Shown piece after piece: positions 19,259 through 27,512 of a stretch of DNA of 64,000 nt. How positions within the stretch are numbered: position 1 is the first letter of the stretch; every line of letters starts with the position of its first letter. A program made the position numbers and the translations under genes. Origin of the DNA: Clostridia bacterium. Lineage in GTDB: Bacteria; Bacillota; Clostridia; TANB77; CAG-508. The stretch covers positions 62,001 to 126,000 of the forward strand of contig JAFXVF010000013.1 of NCBI GenBank assembly GCA_017524665.1, given 5' to 3'. The notes below the pieces were generated by a model. The model had not been told where the DNA came from. It saw nothing but the letters and a program-made list of their open reading frames with translations, and did no database searches.

Positions 19259-21216
19259 TTAGGCGATTGATTCTAGCTCTTTTATTTTATCCCTTAGTTC
19301 TGCAGCCTTTTCGAATTCCATATTGGCTGCATGTTTTAGCATTTCGTCTGTTAATTTAGCTATTACATCTTCAATTGATTCATCTTTGTTAATATCATAT
19401 TTTGTGCTTATGTCATCTACAACTGTTGCCTTTATTACGTCTCTTATAGATTTTTGTATTGTTTGAGGTGTTATGCCATGTTCTTTATTGTATTCCATTT
19501 GTATTTTTCTTCTTCTGTTTGTCTCGGAAATTGCCTTTTCCATTGATTCAGTTAATTCGTCTGCATACATTATTACTTTTCCTTCTGTATTTCTAGCAGC
19601 ACGTCCTATTGTTTGTATTAAAGATCTTTCCGAACGTAGGAAACCCTCTTTGTCAGCATCAAGTATTGCTACAAGAGATACCTCCGGTAAATCCAAACCT
19701 TCTCTTAAAAGGTTTATTCCAACTAATACATCAAATTCGCCTATACGAAGGTCTCGAATTATTTCCATTCTTTCTAATGCCTTTATATCCGAATGCATGT
19801 ATCGTACCTTTATGTCTAATCCTCTCAAATAGCTTGTTAAATCTTCAGCCATCTTTTTAGTTAATGTAGTAACAAGCACTCTTTCATGTCTTTCAACTCT
19901 TTCTCTTATCTGTTCAATTAAATCATCTACTTGGTTTTCCACAGGTTTTACTAATATTTCAGGATCTAACAATCCGGTTGGCCTTATAATCTGTTCTACC
20001 ACATTGCTTCCTGAATGTTCTTTTTCGTATTCTGCTGGAGTAGCACTTACAAATATGCATTGGTTAATTCTTTGTTCAAATTCATTAAACATAAGCGGCC
20101 TGTTATCGTATGCAGATGGTAATCTAAATCCATAATTTACAAGCGAATCTTTTCTTGCTTTATCTCCATTATACATTCCTCTAACTTGTGGTATTGTAGC
20201 ATGTGATTCGTCAATCAATAATAAAAAGTCATCTGGAAAATAGTCAAATAGTGTATATGGAGGGCTACCTGCAGGTCTTCCACTTATATGTCTTGAATAG
20301 TTTTCAATTCCTTGGCAGAACCCTGTTTCTTTTAGCATTTCAATGTCAAAATTGGTTCTTTCTTCTATTCTTTGAGCTTCAATATATTTATTCTGTGATT
20401 TAAAGTATTCTACTCTCTCTTCCATTTCTTGTTCTATTGTAACTAATGCTCTTTCCATTTTATCTTTGGTTGTAACGTAGTGAGAATTTGGAAATATCAT
20501 TATGTGATTTCTCGTACCAATTGTTTTTCCTGTAAGTGGATTTATTTCAGTAATCTTTTCAACTTCATCTCCCCAGAATTCAACACGAATTGCACTTTCG
20601 CCATAATCTGATGGATAGATTTCAACTATATCTCCTTTTGCTCTAAATGTTCCACGTTTAAAATCCATTTCATTTCTTGAATATTGCATATTTACCAGTT
20701 TGCGTAGGACTTCATCTCTTGATTTGTTCATTCCTGGCCTTAGTGACACAATCATGTTTTCATAATCGATTGGGTCACCGTAAGCCATATATGCATGAAA
20801 CTGATGCAACAACTATTACATCTCTTGTTTCAAATAGACTTGCTGTTGCTGAGTGGCGGAGTTTATCTATTTCATCGTTAATAGAAGCATCCTTTTCTAT
20901 GTATGTATCTGATGATGCTATATATGCTTCTGGTTGATAATAGTCGTAATATGAAACAAAGTATTCAACATTGTTCTCTGGGAAGAATTCTTTAAATTCA
21001 CTATATAGCTGTCCTGCAAGTGTTTTGTTGTGCGCCAATACTAGTGTAGGTTTTTGCACCTTTTGAATAACATTTGCCATTGTAAATGTTTTTCCGTGAA
21101 CCTGTAACACCTAGTAATGTTTGAAATTTCTTTCCATCCTCTATTCCTTTAGATAGGTAATCTATTGCCTTAGGTTGGTCACCAGTTGGCTTATATTCTG
21201 AAACTAATTTAAACAT
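19259..21216 (-). CDS. uvrB: Excinuclease ABC subunit B, restored through two CGG +1 shifts
   Basis: 651 residues when CGG at 21094-21096 and 20778-20780 are read as shifts, the normal UvrB length. UvrB is the DEAD-type helicase-like ATPase that verifies damage and recruits UvrC. The first shift lies within Walker [17 protein letters not shown]. The second gives [22 protein letters not shown], a conserved UvrB block. Between them are [12 protein letters not shown] and the beta-hairpin region [12 protein letters not shown]. Downstream are [37 protein letters not shown] and the C-terminal UVR domain ([17 protein letters not shown]). Unshifted reading ends after 71 residues and destroys the nucleotide-binding loop. 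Confidence 0.96.
20778..20780 (-). other. +1 recoding site 8: TTA CGG T, read as Leu-Gly (uvrB, second)
   Basis: Unshifted reading meets TGA at the very next codon. Resuming on GGT gives the conserved SCIYGLGDP block of UvrB. Confidence 0.95.
21094..21096 (-). other. +1 recoding site 9: TCA CGG A, read as Ser-Gly (uvrB Walker A)
   Basis: CGG at codon 41. The glycine produced is the invariant one in GxTGSGKT, so the expected residue at this position is known independently. Confidence 0.97.
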
Positions 21217-21306
21217 TTTGTTCTCCTTTACTAGAAAAATATTTTATCATTTTTAGGTAAAAAAAACAATACATGTATCGCCTATCTGCGATTTAATGAG
21301 TAAATC

Positions 21307-21335
21307 TTGATTATCTGGATATACAATGTTATAAT
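21307..21335 (+). promoter_or_regulatory. Promoter of the GC-richer FGE-like gene
   Basis: TTGATT (21307-21312), exactly 17 bases, TATAAT (21330-21335), followed by AAAGGAG and the ATG at 21384. Confidence 0.7.
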
Positions 21336-21383
21336 TTTTATGTTAACACTTCTGTGCTTAAGCTGAGAAAGGAGCTGAATTAT

Positions 21384-22079
21384 ATGGATGCCCTGTCAAA
21401 TGCAAGGTACAAACCGCCAATTCCATTCGGTTTTCATTACATTTGGGGTAACTGTGAACTCGGCTATATGATTGAAAGAGATGTGGATGGCAGCCAATTC
21501 TTTTGGGTTCCAGCTAATTCCTTAGAGAAGAATGGAACAATTGACGGAACAAGGTTCAATCATTCGTTCGGTAGGCGTTCCTTCGATGACACACCCATTT
21601 CTAATCTGATGGAGTCTGCAAGTCTTTCTTTTGAGCAGGCCACTCGGATGCGAAACAGTGTTGAACGCTATGGTGGGTTCTATATCTCCAGGTTTTTGAT
21701 TTCCAAAGCATCAGTTGCATCTTACAGGTCAGTCCCAGGTTCATATCCTGTCACTAATGTAAGTTTCTATGATGCTTATGTGATTTCCCAAGAATTTGTA
21801 GATTTCTATAATCATCACCTGTCAAGTCATCTAGTGTTTCCTTCCGAGTACGATTCAATGGTTCAGTGGCAGATTAAACTTGTGTCAGAGCATAAATGCA
21901 TTAAGAATGTTTTGGCACTGGATTCAGGATTTACTGAGTGGACGCAAGAGCAGAGCATTTGCAATCCAAATCTCGCAGTTGTAAGGGAGCATGCAGGGAT
22001 ATCATCTAGACGGCTCATTAGAAAAACGCATAGAAGCAAACTTCTCGGCTTCAGAGTTGCACTTTCGATTGATGTGTAG
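21384..22079 (+). CDS. Stand-alone FGE-like/C-type-lectin-fold protein in a foreign single-gene unit
   Basis: 231 residues from ATG 21384 (AAAGGAG nine bases upstream). The pattern matches the formylglycine-generating-enzyme superfamily: FFWVPANSL, YGGFYISRFLIS, PVTNVSFYDAYVISQEFVDF, LVFPSEYDSMVQWQ, FTEWTQEQ and the terminal GFRVALSI. The FGE active-site cysteines are not seen, so the enzymatic role is doubtful. It has no signal or pilin segment, unlike protein A, which shares the domain. Base composition and codon use differ from the neighbours. Two in-frame CGG codons (21645-21647 and 22011-22013) are read through as triplets. It has its own promoter and terminator on the strand opposite to its surroundings. 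Confidence 0.72.
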   Translation: MDALSNARYKPPIPFGFHYIWGNCELGYMIERDVDGSQFFWVPANSLEKNGTIDGTRFNHSFGRRSFDDTPISNLMESASLSFEQATRMRNSVERYGGFYISRFLISKASVASYRSVPGSYPVTNVSFYDAYVISQEFVDFYNHHLSSHLVFPSEYDSMVQWQIKLVSEHKCIKNVLALDSGFTEWTQEQSICNPNLAVVREHAGISSRRLIRKTHRSKLLGFRVALSIDV

Positions 22080-22081
22080 CT

Positions 22082-22113
22082 AAAAGCGACCTTGTAATAA
22101 AGGCCGCTTTTTT
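22082..22113 (+). terminator. Terminator of the FGE-like gene
   Basis: Stem AAAAGCG-A-CCTT / AAGG-C-CGCTTTT with a T-run on the plus strand, 3 bases past the TAG. Confidence 0.85.
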
Positions 22114-22141
22114 ATATGGTAAGTTTATTCTAATGTAAAAT

Positions 22142-23752
22142 TTATTTTAATACTTCAATTTGTTCTGTTAAGCACTTATTTACTTTGTCAGCTCGGTCCG
22201 TGTCTTCATAAAACTGTGTTCTTAATATTTCTGTCTGTAATTTTTGGAATAACGTTTTAATGCATATCGTTTTAAATTTGTTGTTAGTATATTTATATTT
22301 TAAAATAGCATTTGTATTTCTATTGTTTTTTGTAATGTATTCTTCAGAAAAAATCGAAAAATTTAAAATATCAACTAATGTTTTTCTATCAATTTCTTTT
22401 TCAGTGAATGCTTTCTCCAGTCCTGTCAACATATCTACATTTGTTTTTCTTGTTCCATTTTCATTAAACTCATATTTCAAAATAGGATTTTCCTCTATAA
22501 TTTTGCAATTGTTTTTTAGTATTTTTACCAATCTTTTTTGAATATTTAGTTTTTGGTAATTTTTACAAAAGCTAGCTTCACAGTCTTCTAATGTTCTTTT
22601 TTGAAAGCCTAATAATTTTAGATCTTCTTGCCCTTCTGTAATCCTTAGATCTGTAACATCCACTTCCTCTTTTTCTAGAAATTTGATTGCATTTATTGTT
22701 CCGTATTTTCTAGCATCAATTTCATTATATAGGATCCAATAGTTTTTCTTCTTAAATTTTAAATTCTCATTGCAAACGATTTTTTCTTTCAATATTCTAT
22801 ATTGTCCGTCAATGCATTCCTTTAAAAAGTTGGCTTGTTCAAAGTGCCTAAGTTCATGAAACATTGTAGTAATTGCCCTTGCGTTGTTGCTGGAAAAATT
22901 ATATACAACATTATCATCTAAGCAAATAATTTTTTGTTCTTTATTATGCTTTCCTCTTTTTCCATTTTTAAATTTTATTACACAACTAAAGTAGTCATTT
23001 GTTTTGTATTTTAATTTTAATATGTTTGAAATAAAATCGCAAAAAACGCATTCTCTCAGGTTCGCCCAAAATTTGTAGTCTGCGCTAATTGGTGAATCTG
23101 GTTTTAGCATTTGGCAAATTAAATATTTACATATTTCATACGGTATTATACTTTTGCTTATTTTATATTTATTTAGCTCTTGTATAAAATTATAAAAAGT
23201 TTCCTTGTCCATAGTCTTCTGGCTTTTAATATATTCATCATATGGTGATAAATCATAAGCAGTGTTGTATTTTTTTAATAATGTATTAATTTTTGAATAA
23301 AAATCATATTTTCTTAATTTAGTAGCATTGATAGTGTCAGTCGACAGTCGTGCATTTATCATAAAGTATTTATTATTAACATATGTTAAATATTCTTTTA
23401 AATTATTGATAAAATCTATTTTTTTATCTGCTTTTAAATTGCAAAAGAAAATTACTCTGGCATATGCTCTAAAAGTTCTTGTTGTATAGAACTTTATATT
23501 ATGTTTTTTTGTTAATTCATAGAAATCATGGATAAGCTCTTGCTTTTTTCCCCATGAAAATGTAAGTTCAAAAATTGAATTCAATTGTCTATTAAGATTT
23601 GCCTCGTTGTTTTTGTCAATTAATTTCCATAAGTCATCATCAATTATGTCTCGCATTGTTTTATCCAAATCTTCGAATTTTTTTAAAGAAAATGTATTTG
23701 TTATTTTTTTTATCAATTCCTGTGCTTTAGCAAAATTATTTTTCTTTTTCAT
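22142..23752 (-). CDS. Large uncharacterised protein with HELRH metallopeptidase-like motif
   Basis: 536 residues from ATG 23752 (AGAGG five bases upstream). No family recognised. It is Lys/Asn-rich and mostly helical, with no signal peptide or membrane segment. Around residue 295 it has AITTMFHELRHFEQANF, an HExxH-type motif (HELRH) like the zinc site of metallopeptidases. About 55 residues later YNEIDARKYGTINAIKF could supply a third ligand (NEIDA). A protease or protease-derived role is therefore possible. Large single ORFs of this kind often belong to mobile or defence regions, but nothing adjacent supports that. Confidence 0.6.
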   Translation of the reverse strand: MKKKNNFAKAQELIKKITNTFSLKKFEDLDKTMRDIIDDDLWKLIDKNNEANLNRQLNSIFELTFSWGKKQELIHDFYELTKKHNIKFYTTRTFRAYARVIFFCNLKADKKIDFINNLKEYLTYVNNKYFMINARLSTDTINATKLRKYDFYSKINTLLKKYNTAYDLSPYDEYIKSQKTMDKETFYNFIQELNKYKISKSIIPYEICKYLICQMLKPDSPISADYKFWANLRECVFCDFISNILKLKYKTNDYFSCVIKFKNGKRGKHNKEQKIICLDDNVVYNFSSNNARAITTMFHELRHFEQANFLKECIDGQYRILKEKIVCNENLKFKKKNYWILYNEIDARKYGTINAIKFLEKEEVDVTDLRITEGQEDLKLLGFQKRTLEDCEASFCKNYQKLNIQKRLVKILKNNCKIIEENPILKYEFNENGTRKTNVDMLTGLEKAFTEKEIDRKTLVDILNFSIFSEEYITKNNRNTNAILKYKYTNNKFKTICIKTLFQKLQTEILRTQFYEDTDRADKVNKCLTEQIEVLK

Positions 23753-23799
23753 ATGCACCTCTTTTATTATATTGGTTGCTAATAATGTGATAAATGCAG

Positions 23800-23840
23800 A
23801 AAAGTCATTTGCTTATTTTTTTAAATTGCAAATGACTTTT
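23800..23840 (-). terminator. Hairpin terminator past the DUF362 gene
   Basis: Stem AAAAGTCATTTGC / GCAAATGACTTTT, 13 bp, with a 15-base AT loop; short T-run on the minus strand. Confidence 0.65.
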
Positions 23841-23854
23841 AGTTTTTAATATCA

Positions 23855-24739
23855 TTAATCTACGCATATTAAGTCGTAGTCTCTGCTTCCAAAACCTAAA
23901 TTACTTGCTTCCTCTATAGTGTGAACTCCATTTCTTGAATTTACTCTTTCTAAAAAGTGTTCTTTTCCTGGATCACTAGAATTATTTACTAAATCTATGC
24001 ATGCTTGGTCTATTGCAATTGGGTCAAGTGATGCAAGAATTCCTATATCTTTCATACATGGATCTTCTGCAACCGCACAGCAATCACAGTCTACACTCAT
24101 ATTGCACATTACATTTATAAATGCCATGTTTCCATTAAAATAATGAACTACTGCTGATGCAGCTTCTGCCATACTTTCTAAGAAATCATTTTGTGGTGGT
24201 AAGTTATTCCATAATGTATACTGGTCTTTATTAGTTCCAGCTGAATGTATCCATGCTTTTCCTTCTGATGAGGCACATCCTATTGAAAGTTGTTTTAGTG
24301 CTCCACCATATCCTCCCATCGGATGGCCTTTAAAGTGTGATAAAACTAACATTGAATCATAGTTTGCTATGTTTTTTCCTACAAAATCTTCTTTTAAATG
24401 CTTTCCGTTTTGCACGGGAAGGCTTATATCTGGTCCTTCTTCATCTAATAAATCCACATTAAATATTTTGCTCCATCCGTGATTTTCTAACGTTTTTAGG
24501 TGCTTCTCTGAAGTATTTCTTTCTCCACCATATGCAGTATTACATTCTACAACTGTGCCGTTTACATGTTCTACCATTGGTTTCATAAATTCTGGTCTTA
24601 AATAGTTTTGGTTACCTTCTTCTCCAGAATGAACCTTTACTGCCACTTTGCCTGGAAGTTTCTTTCCTAATAAATCATACAGCTTTACTACATTTTCAGG
24701 TGTAATCTCTTTGCAAAAATAAACTTTTGATTTTTCCAT
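23855..24739 (-). CDS. DUF362-family protein
   Basis: 294 residues from ATG 24739, preceded by a GGGGGG site. It matches the DUF362 family (COG2006), proteins often linked to Fe-S cluster or reductive enzyme maturation. Recognisable blocks are KVAVKVHSGEEGNQNYLRPE, VVECNTAYGGERN, SHFKGHPMGGYGGALKQLS, the Cys-rich MSVDCDCCAVAEDPCMKDIG and ASLDPIAIDQACIDLV. No separate ferredoxin domain is present, whereas many homologues have one. The biochemical role is not established. The upstream neighbour is the hemolysin III gene, whose restored stop lies 20 bases before this start. Confidence 0.85.
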   Translation of the reverse strand: MEKSKVYFCKEITPENVVKLYDLLGKKLPGKVAVKVHSGEEGNQNYLRPEFMKPMVEHVNGTVVECNTAYGGERNTSEKHLKTLENHGWSKIFNVDLLDEEGPDISLPVQNGKHLKEDFVGKNIANYDSMLVLSHFKGHPMGGYGGALKQLSIGCASSEGKAWIHSAGTNKDQYTLWNNLPPQNDFLESMAEAASAVVHYFNGNMAFINVMCNMSVDCDCCAVAEDPCMKDIGILASLDPIAIDQACIDLVNNSSDPGKEHFLERVNSRNGVHTIEEASNLGFGSRDYDLICVD

Positions 24740-24759
24740 TTTTTTACCCCCCTTTTTTT

Positions 24760-25429
24760 TTATAATACATATAATATTATACATAAAAACTGTAAAATAC
24801 TTGCTAGAACAACAAATAAGTGGAATATTGAATGCATGTATTTTTTTGTTATTCCCCAGCCATATAAAATTGAGCCAATTGTATATGATATTCCTCCTGA
24901 GAGCAATAGTACAAATCCCGGTATTCCTAATAGTTTTGGAAGAATATCAATTTTAAATATAATGCACCATCCGCATTACCATATAGCAAATCATTGAAAT
25001 CACTCTATATTGTTTTAAATCTATAGAGTTTAGAACAATTCCTATAACTGCAATTACCCAAACAATTGCAAACATTGTCCATCCAAGTACTCTGTCATAT
25101 TCCATAAACGTAACTAGACAAAATGGTGTATATGTTCCTGCTATCATTCCATATATTGCACAATGATCTAAAACCTGTAATACTTTTTTGCCTGTGTTGG
25201 GTCTTAATCCGTGGTATACGCTTGACATTGTATATGATGCAATCATTGTTACTCCGTAGATTATTGAACTTAATACTGATAAAGGCTTACCATGTTTTGC
25301 TGAAACAATGATGCATAAAATCAATGCAATAACAGATAATCCACCACCTACAATATGAGAAACCATATTAAAGATTTCTTCTCCTCTTGTATATGTTGGT
25401 AGTTTCCTGTCTTTAAGTTTAGTCCTCAT
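24760..25429 (-). CDS. Hemolysin III / TrhA family membrane protein, one CGG +1 shift
   Basis: 222 residues from ATG 25429 (GGGAG six bases upstream) after reading CGG at 24971-24973 as a shift. A seven-helix membrane protein of the YqfA/hemolysin III (PAQR-like) family. Conserved features are EEIFNMVSHIVGGGLSVI, SSVYHGLRPNTGKKVLQVLDH and MIAGTYTPFCLV, and after the shift GWCIIFKIDIL, LLSGGISYTIGSILYGW and the final His block MHSIFHLFVVLASI. The last two helices and the conserved SIFHLFV histidine are only reached through the shift. Members affect membrane energetics; the substrate is unknown. Confidence 0.9.
24971..24973 (-). other. +1 recoding site 10: ATG CGG A, read as Met-Gly (hemolysin III)
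   Basis: Unshifted reading stops five codons later. Resuming on GGA adds 70 codons with the conserved SIFHLFV helix of the family. Confidence 0.92.
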
Positions 25430-25489
25430 GTGAGTCTCCCTTCTATTTGTATTCTGGATTTTCATTATATCATTAATGTTATAAAAAAA

Positions 25490-25747
25490 CTATATATTGT
25501 ATTTCTTTTTTAAATATTGCTTAGCATATGAACAAGTGGCACAAACCTTTCCACCTTTTTTGTTTATTTCTTTTAAGGCTTCTTCCACAAGCATTTGCGC
25601 TATTCCTTGGCCTCTTAGGCTTTCGTCTACAAATGTGTGATCAATGTTATACATATTGTTTCCTAAATCTTCATAAGTTATTTCTGCTATTAACCTTCCA
25701 CTTCCGTCTTTTTTATATATTTTATTGTTTTCAATTATAAAATCCAT
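25490..25747 (-). CDS. Small GNAT-type acetyltransferase (COG2388, YjdJ/NATD1-like)
   Basis: 85 residues. The acetyl-CoA binding signature is complete though short: IDHTFVDESLRGQGIAQMLV, followed by KGGKVCATCSYAKQYLKKK. These match the minimal N-acetyltransferase family COG2388. Acceptor unknown. GGAGG precedes the ATG at 25747. A single-gene unit between hemolysin III and divergent secreted proteins. Confidence 0.85.
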   Translation of the reverse strand: MDFIIENNKIYKKDGSGRLIAEITYEDLGNNMYNIDHTFVDESLRGQGIAQMLVEEALKEINKKGGKVCATCSYAKQYLKKKYNI

Positions 25748-25911
25748 TTAAACTTACCTCCTTTTTTCTATATGATTATACTTCTCTTTTTGTAAAATGT
25801 TCAAGTTTTTAGCCATTTTTGAATTTTTTTTGTATTTTGTATAGACTTTTTGCGAAAAATTGTGTATTATTATGTATGTTAAATATAAATATTTAAGGGA
25901 GGCAAACATAT

Positions 25912-26349
25912 ATGAAAAAGACAATTACAGTTGTAGCCATTCTTGTAACATTTTTATTTGTTATGGCTTGCGCTCAATCAGTTTATGCAATTGACCTAGA
26001 TTTGATAACTTCAGTTAGACAAAATGAAATTAGCTCTGCTCAAAATTTAACTCTTGAAAATGAAAATACACAAAACAACGTAATAGCTACCACAACAAGC
26101 ACAAGCAACACAGCAAATACAACAAGTACAAATACAACCAAGAATACTAGTACAAATACAGCAACATCAAATACGGCATCAACATCTACTACAACAAGCC
26201 AGCCAGTATCAAGTAGTTCTACTACTACAGTTTCAACATCATCAAATGATTTACTTTCAATTGAAAATTTATTAAGTATATTTTTAATTGTTGTTGGTGT
26301 TTTAATTGTATTGCTTGCAATTGCAATTTTAATTAGAATGAAAAAATAA
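25912..26349 (+). CDS. Secreted Thr/Ser-rich protein with C-terminal membrane anchor
   Basis: 145 residues. A signal peptide (KKTITVVAILVTFLFVMACA...SVYA) is followed by a low-complexity Thr/Ser/Asn linker from about residue 55 to 110. A C-terminal membrane helix (LLSIFLIVVGVLIVLLAIAI) ends in a positive tail RMKK. There is no LPXTG motif. The layout suggests a wall-spanning stalk with a short N-terminal head, but function is unknown. GGGAGG precedes the ATG, and a terminator follows at 26353. The next gene has the same topology. Confidence 0.7.
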   Translation: MKKTITVVAILVTFLFVMACAQSVYAIDLDLITSVRQNEISSAQNLTLENENTQNNVIATTTSTSNTANTTSTNTTKNTSTNTATSNTASTSTTTSQPVSSSSTTTVSTSSNDLLSIENLLSIFLIVVGVLIVLLAIAILIRMKK

Positions 26350-26352
26350 TTT

Positions 26353-26387
26353 AAAAAAGAAGCCATTTTACATGGTTTCTTTTTTTT
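26353..26387 (+). terminator. Terminator after the Thr-rich secreted protein
   Basis: Stem AGAA-G-CCAT / ATGG-T-TTCT with eight T on the plus strand. Confidence 0.8.
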
Positions 26388-26451
26388 GCGCATATTTTCT
26401 TAAAAAAAATAAATACTATATATAGTTTAAATTTATTTTTGGGAGGAAAAT

Positions 26452-26896
26452 ATGAATAAAAGAATTTTTATAGTCTTTTTACTTTTTGCTGTCTTACTAC
26501 TTTCTTCAGTTTGTAGTTTCGCCATGGAAACAGATTTTAGTACGGAAATGAAAGAATCTGCAAATAAAACCCGGCGAAACTATGCAAAATGCAAAGGATG
26601 GGGTTATGAACGCTGCCGAAGGGATGGGCAATATGGTTCAAGATGTTGGTAATGGTGCAATGAATGCTTTTGAAGATATGGGTAATGGAATCCAAGATTT
26701 CTTTGATGGTGATAATACTGACACTACAACTGGAAATACTTATACAGCTACAAGAACTTCTGCAGATATGGTTGGCGGGGGAAGCAGCATGGCTAACACC
26801 GCATGGGTGTGGCTTATTTTAGGTGTAACTGGCATAATCATAATTGCATTAACCTTGTATTACGTTAGTCAAGACACTGGTTCTACTAGAAGATAA
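26452..26896 (+). CDS. Small secreted, membrane-anchored protein, one CGG +1 shift
   Basis: 147 residues after reading CGG at 26572-26574 as a shift. Signal peptide MNKRIFIVFLLFAVLLLSSV...SFA. Then an amphipathic helical stretch with repeated Met-Gly-Asn units (MNAAEGMGNMVQDVGNGAMN), a Thr-rich linker and a C-terminal helix WVWLILGVTGIIIIALTLYY. Without the shift the frame closes at 66 codons and the helix repeat and anchor are lost. Same topology as the gene before it. GGGAGG precedes the ATG. No family recognised. Confidence 0.72.
26572..26574 (+). other. +1 recoding site 11: ACC CGG C, read as Thr-Gly
   Basis: The only CGGC case. Resuming on GGC gives ANKT-GETMQNAKDGVMNAAEG and the C-terminal anchor. 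Confidence 0.82.
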
Positions 26897-26902
26897 TTAA
26901 AA

Positions 26903-26980
26903 AAATGTCAATAGGGACGGAGAATTTTGACATAGCAAAAAAATTTGCTATGTCAAAATTCTCCGTCCCTATTGACATTT
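26903..26980. repeat. Perfect 37-bp-arm palindrome with GGGACGGAG core (REP-like)
   Basis: Arms of 37 bases pair perfectly around a 4-base loop. Each arm reads TGTCAATAGGGACGGAGAAT near its outer end. It lies between convergent genes (secreted protein and smpB) and can terminate both. It shares GGGACGGAG-TTTTG with the element at 39373-39459. Confidence 0.85.
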
Positions 26981-26983
26981 GAT

Positions 26984-27433
26984 TTACACTTTTCCCCTAA
27001 GTTCTCTTTCTATTGTTCTTTGAGCTTCTTTTTTTGCCATATCTTCTCTTTTATCATATAGTTTCTTGCCTTTGCCTATTCCTAATTCAACTTTTACATA
27101 GCTTTTCTTAAAATAAAGTGAAATCGGAATTAGAGAATATCCCTTTTGTTGTATTAGTCCAAATAGGCGATTTATTTCTCTTTTATTTAATAATAGTTTT
27201 CTATCTCTTAGTGGGTCTTTATTAAAAATGTTGCCTTGCTCATAAGGGCTTATATGCATTCCATAAATAAATGCTTCACCATTTTTAATTACTGCATATG
27301 AATCTTTTAAATTAACCTTGCCACTTTTTATTGATTTTATTTCTGTCCCTGAAAGCACTATTCCCGCCTCTATCGTGTCTTCTATAAAATAGTTGTGGTG
27401 TGCTACTGGATTTTTAGCAATTATTTCAGGCAT
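26984..27433 (-). CDS. smpB: SsrA-binding protein SmpB
   Basis: 149 residues, normal length. Signature blocks are [40 protein letters not shown] and the basic tail [20 protein letters not shown]. SmpB binds tmRNA and brings it to stalled ribosomes for trans-translation. That is relevant here, because an unassigned CGG codon would be a stalling codon. An AGGAG site lies 11 bases before ATG 27433. tmRNA itself is not in the window. No in-frame CGG. Confidence 0.97.
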   Translation of the reverse strand: MPEIIAKNPVAHHNYFIEDTIEAGIVLSGTEIKSIKSGKVNLKDSYAVIKNGEAFIYGMHISPYEQGNIFNKDPLRDRKLLLNKREINRLFGLIQQKGYSLIPISLYFKKSYVKVELGIGKGKKLYDKREDMAKKEAQRTIERELRGKV

Positions 27434-27470
27434 TGCACATATTACTCCTTTATACTTATTTTATGTTATT

Positions 27471-27497
27471 GGGAACAAGCATATTTGCCTGTTCCCA
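27471..27497 (-). terminator. Hairpin after fba
   Basis: GGGAACA / TGTTCCC inverted repeat with a 13-base loop, 16 bases past the fba stop, in AT-rich flanks. Weak T-run. Confidence 0.5.
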
Positions 27498-27512
27498 GTG
27501 TTTTATTATTTT

